A DNA stretch of 64,000 bases. It comes from Vogesella sp. XCS3 (GTDB taxonomy: Bacteria > Pseudomonadota > Gammaproteobacteria > Burkholderiales > Chromobacteriaceae). The notes under the pieces are model-generated. The model saw only the letters and a list, made by a program, of their open reading frames with translations. It was not told the origin of the DNA and did no database searches. Position numbers and translations under genes: made by a program. Numbering within the stretch: position 1 is the first letter of the stretch; each line of letters opens with the position of its first letter. This document shows positions 58,608 through 64,000 of this stretch, piece after piece. Where the stretch lies: the NCBI RefSeq assembly GCF_020616155.1, contig NZ_CP085530.1:2051001-2115000 (forward strand). Reading direction: 5' to 3'.

Positions 58608-59708
58608 TCAGATGAAGTTGATGTGCGGTACCGACTGGTTGATCAGGCGGTCCAGATAGCGGTTCACCTCATCCATGCGGCAGTTGCGGCGGCACTCTCG
58701 GATATCGAGGTCCTGCCGCACATAACGGAAGCTCTCACGTCGCTTGTCGCCTTCCCAGATAGCCTGGAAGCTACTGTCGTTGAGGTTGCCGTATTCGAAA
58801 CGCTGGTCCAGCAGGTAAGCGCTGCAGCCGTAGACTCGGCCGTCTGCCATCACGTAGCCCCAGACGAACGGCGTGGCGTGGCACTTCTGATAGCGCTTGG
58901 CCGGGTCTTCCAAGTATTTGTGCATGGTATGGCTGCGGAAGATCACCTGGAAGCCGGGGCGATTGTACGTTGCCAGCTCCTGCTCCATCGCCAAATAGGG
59001 GTTGTAGTTAATATCTTCGTACTGCCGGGTTTCGCTGAACAAGTGTTGCGAGTACGGTTTGATCACCAGATAGTCGGCACCAATCTCGTCGCTCGCAATA
59101 CGCGCCAGCTCGGTCATTTCGTGCGCGTTTTCCGGTAGCAACACGGCCTGGATGCCGATGGTGCAGTCGATACCGTGCTGGCGCTTGTAATCCACGGCGT
59201 AACGCAGGTTGTCGATCACGCGCTGGAAGTCGCGATCGCGGGTTTTGTGGATGGCGGCGTACGACGCGGCACTACCGGCATTCAGCGACACCTTAATCCA
59301 CGACACCTTGTCCAGCGACTGGTGCACGAAGGCCTCGTTCAGCAGCACGCCGTTGGTGGTGAACGATACGTCGATGCCGGACGACTTGGTCAGCGCCACG
59401 ATCTCGTTGATCTTCTTGTGCAGCAAGGGCTCACCCTCGCCGGCGTACATGATACTTTTCACGCCCAGCCGGCCCATCTCGGGCAGCCGTTGCGACAGCA
59501 TGTCGTAGTCCAGCATCACCGACTTGTAGCCGATGTAATCCACCGCGCAGAAGGTGCAGCGATGGTTGCAGGCGCCCACCGGCGACAGTTCTAGGTAGAT
59601 CGGGTAGACCTGTTTCGCCTTTTCCCAGTCGTCGCCCACCTCGATCAGGTCCGCCACGCGGCGCGGGTGGTACACCAGCTTATGGCTGTCAATCAGATAC
59701 GTATCCAT
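58608..59708 (-). CDS. Radical SAM/SPASM protein B
   Basis: 366-aa enzyme lacking the N-terminal extension of protein A. The 4Fe-4S motif CNHRCTFC is at about 47-54, followed by [25 protein letters not shown]-like cysteines: [20 protein letters not shown] and [20 protein letters not shown]. The ending PHINFI is shared with protein A. The two probably act on related substrates in one pathway, or as consecutive steps such as epimerisation or oxidation. It starts 7 bp after the kinase-nucleotidyltransferase gene. Confidence 0.86.
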   Translation of the reverse strand: MDTYLIDSHKLVYHPRRVADLIEVGDDWEKAKQVYPIYLELSPVGACNHRCTFCAVDYIGYKSVMLDYDMLSQRLPEMGRLGVKSIMYAGEGEPLLHKKINEIVALTKSSGIDVSFTTNGVLLNEAFVHQSLDKVSWIKVSLNAGSAASYAAIHKTRDRDFQRVIDNLRYAVDYKRQHGIDCTIGIQAVLLPENAHEMTELARIASDEIGADYLVIKPYSQHLFSETRQYEDINYNPYLAMEQELATYNRPGFQVIFRSHTMHKYLEDPAKRYQKCHATPFVWGYVMADGRVYGCSAYLLDQRFEYGNLNDSSFQAIWEGDKRRESFRYVRQDLDIRECRRNCRMDEVNRYLDRLINQSVPHINFI

Positions 59709-59715
59709 GTGCGGC

Positions 59716-61233
59716 TCACTTCAGCAAGGTGGTGGCGTATTTGGCAAACAGCACCGGGTCGACCGGCTCGCGATTGCATACGATCTGCACGTCCAGCGCG
59801 GCGGCGATGCTGCCGGCCAGGGCTACGGTGTCGAGCGGATAGCCGGCGGCCATGCACAGGCCGGCCACCGACAGGAAGGCATCCCCGGCACCGATACGGT
59901 CTACCACGCGCGACGACAGCGCCGGAATAGCAAGTGCCTGCTCGTCGTCGACGATCAGTGCCCCCTGCGCACCACGGGTTACCACCATGGCGCGGGCCTG
60001 CAACTTGTGGCGCAAGTCATCGGAAATCTGTTCCAGCGACGACTGGCGGTCGTGCGCGGCCAACCTGGCTTCCGGCTCATTCATGCACAGGAAATCGGCA
60101 CGCGGGTAACGGGTAATCACGTGATAGCCGCGGTTGCCACTGTTGATCTGGGTATTCACCGCCAGGAAGCGGGCATGGGCGGAAATGGCGGCGGCCATCG
60201 GGCGCGAGATCAGGCCATTGCCGAAATCCGGCACGATGACGGCATCGAAATCAGCCGCATGCGCTGCAATCCACTCACAGAACTCGGCCTCCAGCGGGGG
60301 CTCGCCCGGCTCTTCGCCACCGTAGTACACCTCGAACAGACGTTGCAGGTCCTGGTCAACAAACCGGCGTTTGATCAGCGTAGAAGCGGTAGGGAAATGA
60401 CGGTGCTCCAGCGTGACGTTGGCCGCCAGCTTGCCCTGCACATAAGCCAGCGAGTCATCGTGGCGGCCCAGGCCGGTTAGCAAGGTCACTTCGCGGGCAA
60501 AACCGGCGATATGGTTGGCCACCGCGATGGCGCCACCGGCAAAGCGTTCGGCATCCTGATAGCGCACCGCCAGCGCATTGCCCTTGCCGGTCTGGCCCAG
60601 GGTACTGACGTAGTGGTATTCGTCGATGATGGCTTCGCCAATCACCAGCACGCGCAGCGCGGACAGGCCCTTGATGCGTTCCAGGAAGGTGTCCAGTGGA
60701 CACTGCTGTTTGAACTGCTCGAGAAACTCGCGCGTTTGCGGCGGGAAAACATCGAAATGGTTATTCAGCAGCTTGGTGGAGCTGAAGGTGATTTCGTCGG
60801 TGAAATACACGTCACCGCCGTGACGGCGGACCGCCTCGATCTCGCGGGCGATATTGCCGGTGACATCGCGGCTGGCGTCGACATAATCGCTGCCTTTGAC
60901 GTACAGCGAGGGCTGGATGTGTTCCAGCGCCGGGATGGCGGTTTCGGCATCGCTGACCGCCACCCAGTCCACACAGGCCAGTGCGGCCAGGTTTTCGGCG
61001 CGCAGGCTGTCGCCAAATACCGGGCGCCCCGGCCCCTTGCGCACGAAGGCGTCGGCGGTGACGGTCACCACCAACATGTCGCCCAGGCTGCGGGCATGTT
61101 GCAGATGGCGGATATGGCCGGCATGCATCAGGTCGAAGGTGCCGTGGCAGTGGATGACACGCTGCCCGGCGGCACGGGCGGCGGTGGTCAGTGTACCGAC
61201 GTCGGCCAGGCTTTTGATCTTGTCTATGCTCAT
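59716..61233 (-). CDS. Bifunctional nucleotidyltransferase-PfkB kinase (HldE-like, reversed domain order)
   Basis: 505 aa. N-terminal cytidylyltransferase-like domain (residues 25-150): [20 protein letters not shown] with the HxGH catalytic box, then [20 protein letters not shown] and [10 protein letters not shown]-terminal PfkB sugar-kinase domain (185-505): [35 protein letters not shown] and the catalytic GAGD in [15 protein letters not shown]. HldE of E. coli has the kinase first and the transferase second, so the order here is reversed. It likely activates a sugar phosphate; heptose is the standard substrate of this family. Start ATG 61233 is 4 bp after the SIS gene. Confidence 0.88.
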   Translation of the reverse strand: MSIDKIKSLADVGTLTTAARAAGQRVIHCHGTFDLMHAGHIRHLQHARSLGDMLVVTVTADAFVRKGPGRPVFGDSLRAENLAALACVDWVAVSDAETAIPALEHIQPSLYVKGSDYVDASRDVTGNIAREIEAVRRHGGDVYFTDEITFSSTKLLNNHFDVFPPQTREFLEQFKQQCPLDTFLERIKGLSALRVLVIGEAIIDEYHYVSTLGQTGKGNALAVRYQDAERFAGGAIAVANHIAGFAREVTLLTGLGRHDDSLAYVQGKLAANVTLEHRHFPTASTLIKRRFVDQDLQRLFEVYYGGEEPGEPPLEAEFCEWIAAHAADFDAVIVPDFGNGLISRPMAAAISAHARFLAVNTQINSGNRGYHVITRYPRADFLCMNEPEARLAAHDRQSSLEQISDDLRHKLQARAMVVTRGAQGALIVDDEQALAIPALSSRVVDRIGAGDAFLSVAGLCMAAGYPLDTVALAGSIAAALDVQIVCNREPVDPVLFAKYATTLLK

Positions 61234-61237
61234 TACA

Positions 61238-61804
61238 TTACACCAGGGCGTCCGACAGGTAGTGGAGCAGCAATTGATGGCCGACTTCCACCTCGCCAAA
61301 ATCGTCGGAAGGCAGCCAAAGGTTGATATCGCCAAGCGCACGCAGCGGGTTGGCCACAGCGAAACCGGACAGCGTCAGTACCGCAGCCCCATGACGGCGG
61401 GCGGTGGCGACGGCTTCCAGGATATTGGCCGAGCGGCCGGAGCTGCTGACCGCCACCAGCAAGTCGCCGGCGCGCAGGAAGCGGTCCAGCAACTGGCCAT
61501 ACGCGTGCGGGTAGCCGTAGTCGTTGCTCATGCAGGTCAGCACCGAGGGCTCGTGCAGCACATGCGCCCGCAACCTGGCCTTGTTGACCAGGTCGTTCTG
61601 CGCGTGGGCCACCAGCGCGGCGCTACCGCCATTGCCGATCAGGTACACATCCTGCCCCTGCTGCTGTACCTGGCGGAACAGCGCCAGCGCGGCATCCAGC
61701 CCAGCTTGCTGCACCAGCGGCTGCCCGTCGCGGGCACTGGCCTCGGTACTTTCCAGTACCTGGTTGAAACGCGCCAAGGCGGCGGTAAACGAAGTGGTGA
61801 TCAT
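61238..61804 (-). CDS. SIS-domain sugar-phosphate isomerase (GmhA-like)
   Basis: 188 aa. Motifs: VYLIGNGGSAALVAHAQNDL near 52, VLTCMSNDYGYPHAYGQLLD, and VAVSSSGRSANILEAVATAR near 115. This is the GmhA/DiaA SIS fold. GmhA converts sedoheptulose-7-phosphate to D-glycero-manno-heptose-7-phosphate. Here the next gene is a kinase-nucleotidyltransferase, so a heptose or related pathway is suggested. Its start overlaps the epimerase stop (ATGA). Confidence 0.88.
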   Translation of the reverse strand: MITTSFTAALARFNQVLESTEASARDGQPLVQQAGLDAALALFRQVQQQGQDVYLIGNGGSAALVAHAQNDLVNKARLRAHVLHEPSVLTCMSNDYGYPHAYGQLLDRFLRAGDLLVAVSSSGRSANILEAVATARRHGAAVLTLSGFAVANPLRALGDINLWLPSDDFGEVEVGHQLLLHYLSDALV

Positions 61805-62793
61805 GGTTTACTGCCCAGGTGGTCAAACCACGCTCGCGTCGCATCGGCGATGCTTTCCGGCGTCCACAGTGGGGCATCGTTCCAGTCTTCCATGCACTGT
61901 TTCATGATGGCAACCCCTTGCTCGAAAGGGACTTGCGGCGCCCAGTCGAGCGCAGCACGGATGCGGGTGGTATCGGCAAAAGTGCAGTCCGGCTCGCCGG
62001 GGCGCTTGGGAATATAGCTGCGCTGGCCACCAATAAGGTCCACCAGCTGGTTGACGCTGTAGTGGTTGCCGCTGCCCACGTTGAAAGTTTCACCGCAGAT
62101 GCCGGACTCGGCTGCCGCCAGAAAGGCGCGGGCCACGTCGGTGACAAAGGTGAAATCGCGGGTTTGTGTGCCGTCGCCGACAATGGTCAACGGCACACCC
62201 TTCAGCCGCTGGGCCAGGAACACGCCGAACACTGCGCCGTAGGCACCACTGGTGCGTGAACGCGGGCCGTACACATTGAACAGGCGCAAGGCCATCGCCG
62301 GCAGCTGGTAGACCTTGGACCAGTGCAGCACCAGTTCTTCCCCCATCGCCTTGGTCAGCGCGTACGGGTACTCGGGCCGTACCGGAGCCGTTTCCGGCGT
62401 GGGGTAGGTGTCAGGAATGCCGTAGCAGGAAGACGAGGCAGCGTACACCAGCCGTTTGACACCCTGTTCGCGCGCCGCTTGCAGCACGTTCAGCGTGCCG
62501 CTGACGTTAACATCAAAATAATCATCCGGCTGCTCGATGGACGGCACGATATCGGAGCGGCCCGCCAGGTGCATCACCCAGTCCACGCCGGCAAAGTGCG
62601 GCATCAGCGCGGCGCGGTCACGAATGTCGGCTTGCACAAAACGCAGGCCGGGCGCTTGTTGGTAGGCCGCCAGATTGCGCAGGTTGCCGGTGGACAGGTC
62701 ATCCAGCGCCACCACCTCGTGGCCCTGCTGCAGCAATAATCCGGTCAAATGGCTGCCGATAAAGCCGGCAGCGCCCGTTACCAACACTTTCAT
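61801..62793 (-). CDS. Extended-SDR NDP-sugar epimerase/dehydratase
   Basis: 330 aa. Rossmann motif VTGAAGFIGSHLTGLLLQQG, LDDLSTGN, active-site YPYALTKAMGEELV (YxxxK), and LRLFNVYGPRSRTSGAYGAV. GalE/WbpP-type 4-epimerases and related enzymes look like this; HldD has a different pattern at the start of the cofactor site. It is the first gene of the cluster on the minus strand; 77 bp separate it from the MTI phosphorylase gene, so its promoter may lie there. Confidence 0.9.
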   Translation of the reverse strand: MKVLVTGAAGFIGSHLTGLLLQQGHEVVALDDLSTGNLRNLAAYQQAPGLRFVQADIRDRAALMPHFAGVDWVMHLAGRSDIVPSIEQPDDYFDVNVSGTLNVLQAAREQGVKRLVYAASSSCYGIPDTYPTPETAPVRPEYPYALTKAMGEELVLHWSKVYQLPAMALRLFNVYGPRSRTSGAYGAVFGVFLAQRLKGVPLTIVGDGTQTRDFTFVTDVARAFLAAAESGICGETFNVGSGNHYSVNQLVDLIGGQRSYIPKRPGEPDCTFADTTRIRAALDWAPQVPFEQGVAIMKQCMEDWNDAPLWTPESIADATRAWFDHLGSKP

Positions 62794-62870
62794 CTCAATT
62801 CCTTATTATTGAAATTCATCGATATCTATCTGTATCGACCACATACGCTATTAGTTGAGCATCAACATGT

Positions 62871-63593
62871 TCAAAGCGCTTGCAGGATGCGCTGCAGTTG
62901 GTCGGTGGAACCGGCGATGATAGCAGGGTTGAAGTTGGCCGCCGCTTGCTGCCCGCCCAGGCCGGACGCCCAGTTGGTGACGATGCACAACGAGGCATAA
63001 GCCAGCCCCAGCTCGCGCGCCAGTGCCGCTTCCGGCATGCCGGTCATACCGACTATGTCGGCGCCCAGCCGCGACAGGGCGCGCACTTCGGCAGCGGTTT
63101 CCAGGCGCGGGCCCTGGGTGCAGGCATAGACGCCACCGTCCGCCACGTCTACCCCGGCTTGCTGCGCGGCGGCCAACAGTTGCTGGCGCAAGGCGTTATC
63201 GTACGGCTGGGCAAAATCGACATGCTGCACCGCAACACCCTGCCCTTCGTGATAGGTATGCTTGCGGCCCCAGCTGCTGTCGATCAGGTCGTCCGGCAAG
63301 GCCAACCGCCCCGGCGCCAGATCGGGACGAATGCCTCCGACACTGGCGATGGCAATGACCTGACGCACGCCCAGGCTGTGCAGCGCCCAGATATTGGCGC
63401 GGTAATTGATTTCATGCGGCACGATGGAGTTGCCGTAACCGTGACGGGCCAGGAAAACCACCGATTGCGCCGCGATCTGCCCGAACGTCAGCGCGCAGGA
63501 CGGGTCGCCGTAAGGCGTACGAACGATCTGGCGATGGGTGATCTGCAGGATGGGGAGTTGGGAAAGACGGGAGCCTCCGATAATGGCAAGCAT
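62871..63593 (-). CDS. S-methyl-5'-thioinosine (or thioadenosine) phosphorylase
   Basis: 240 aa. PNP family 2: MLAIIGGSRLSQLP start, LARHGYGNSIVPHEINYRAN (phosphate and ribose contacts), IASVGGIRPDLAPGRLALPD, and the purine site GGVYACTQGPRLETAAEVR with MTGMPEAALARELGLAYASL. The last stretch resembles the methylthioinosine phosphorylase of Pseudomonas aeruginosa. Start 63593 is preceded by GAAGGAG. Next to hpt: the hypoxanthine released from methylthioinosine is a substrate of HPRT, so the two form a salvage unit. Confidence 0.88.
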   Translation of the reverse strand: MLAIIGGSRLSQLPILQITHRQIVRTPYGDPSCALTFGQIAAQSVVFLARHGYGNSIVPHEINYRANIWALHSLGVRQVIAIASVGGIRPDLAPGRLALPDDLIDSSWGRKHTYHEGQGVAVQHVDFAQPYDNALRQQLLAAAQQAGVDVADGGVYACTQGPRLETAAEVRALSRLGADIVGMTGMPEAALARELGLAYASLCIVTNWASGLGGQQAAANFNPAIIAGSTDQLQRILQAL

Positions 63594-63643
63594 GACATGC
63601 TCCTTCTTGTTATGACTGACTTCCATTTTAATCCGCAGGCATG

Positions 63644-63675
63644 AAAAAAGCCCACAACATTTCCATGTTGCGGGC
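63644..63675 (-). terminator. Intrinsic terminator of hpt
   Basis: GCCCACAACAT (63650-63660) with ATGTTGCGGGC (63665-63675), tetraloop, one G-U pair in RNA, then T6 on the minus strand. It separates hpt from the phosphorylase gene, so the two may be separate transcripts or partly read through. Confidence 0.85.
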
Positions 63676-63696
63676 CTTGCAAGCCAATGCCGGCGC

Positions 63697-64000
63697 TTAT
63701 TTCAGCGCATGGATCGCCGGCAGGTTACGCCAGGCACCGCGTACGTCCATGCCGTAGCCGAATACATAACGGTCTGGCACGTCCAAGCCGACGAAGTCGG
63801 ACTTGATCGGTTTTGCTTTGCTGATCAGTTTGTTGGCGAAAACGCCGCTGTAGAACGCCTTGGCGCCCATTTCCAGCACTTTGTCGCGGATAGCCGCCAT
63901 AGTGTGGCCTTCGTCCAGGATGTCGTCCAGCACCAGTACCACGCGATCGCGCACGTCTTCTTTTGGTGCGGTCTTCCACACCAGCTCGCCGCCCTGGGTT
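63697..64000 (-). CDS. hpt: Hypoxanthine(-guanine) phosphoribosyltransferase, N-terminus beyond window
   Basis: The last 100 codons are present. The PRPP-binding loop DRVVLVLDDILDEGHTMAAI, and the purine-site segment KPIKSDFVGLDVPDRYVFGY with the conserved Lys, Phe and Asp, identify the PRTase. It converts hypoxanthine and guanine to IMP and GMP. The start lies beyond 64000. Confidence 0.93.
   Translation of the reverse strand, partial: TQGGELVWKTAPKEDVRDRVVLVLDDILDEGHTMAAIRDKVLEMGAKAFYSGVFANKLISKAKPIKSDFVGLDVPDRYVFGYGMDVRGAWRNLPAIHALK

Noticed and set aside
55159..59708. Radical-SAM proteins as RiPP maturases
   Set aside because: No short precursor gene, leader motif or peptidase/transporter is adjacent; sugar genes surround them.

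Overview
The window is chromosomal DNA of roughly 58-60 % G+C from a free-living, flagellated, respiring Gram-negative bacterium. A betaproteobacterium of the Neisseriales (Chromobacteriaceae type, such as Chromobacterium or Vogesella) fits best. The reasons are a bc1 operon (petABC) beside sspAB, GroESL under a CIRCE operator, a DsbA with a CVHC active site, and polar-flagellum genes in the order fliC-fliC-flaG-fliD-fliS-fliT-fliK. The assignment is inference from gene content; no rRNA or tRNA gene was seen.

Layout. 1-2.8 kb: start of dsbA, a SPOR-domain protein, comM (transformation helicase) and ubiK. 2.9-4.8 kb: glnK-amtB behind a textbook sigma-54 promoter. 4.8-8.9 kb: sspAB and petABC. 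9-12 kb: a Nif3-family protein and groES-groEL with sigma-32 promoter plus CIRCE. 12-18 kb: gltBD (glutamate synthase). 18.3-24.6 kb: phospholipase-D/cardiolipin-synthase-like protein, an Orn/Lys/Arg decarboxylase behind a 520-bp structured leader, a family-3 solute-binding protein and an isolated Wzz-like protein. 24.8-29.2 kb: two more binding-protein paralogues and a sulfur amino-acid cluster (cystathionine synthase/lyase, cystine-type permease and binding protein). 29.4-30.7 kb: an IS3-family element with a nonsense mutation, inserted into a relic of a second IS. 31-38.7 kb: a sensory/c-di-GMP block (two HD-GYP proteins, two Aer-like PAS receptors, an RstAB-like two-component system). 38.8-42.6 kb: a small Lys/Ala-rich exported protein, rph, a protein phosphatase/kinase pair and yicC. 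42.7-50.4 kb: flagellar genes. 50.5-62.8 kb: a large sugar-biosynthesis and glycosyltransferase cluster, colinear with the flagellins. 62.9-64 kb: a purine salvage pair (methylthioinosine phosphorylase, hpt).

Two things stand out. First, the cluster 50.5-62.8 kb looks like an uncharacterised pathway. A reversed-order HldE-like nucleotidyltransferase/kinase, a GmhA-like isomerase and an extended-SDR epimerase imply an NDP-activated higher sugar. Two paralogous radical-SAM/SPASM enzymes and an orphan thiamine-diphosphate E1 alpha/beta pair (no E2 or E3) suggest carbon-skeleton or stereochemical editing. A 1514-residue multi-domain glycosyltransferase sits directly upstream of two flagellin genes. 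The working idea is a novel, possibly branched, flagellin or surface glycan.

Second, the 10-mer GCGGCCAACC occurs at least 20 times on both strands, in several reading frames, with five intergenic copies, two of them forming inverted repeats. That pattern resembles DNA-uptake sequences, and the transformation helicase gene comM is in the same window.

Nitrogen assimilation (glnK-amtB, gltBD), respiration (bc1) and proteostasis (groESL, sspAB) form the conserved left half. The right half is accessory and concerns motility, signalling and surface sugars.
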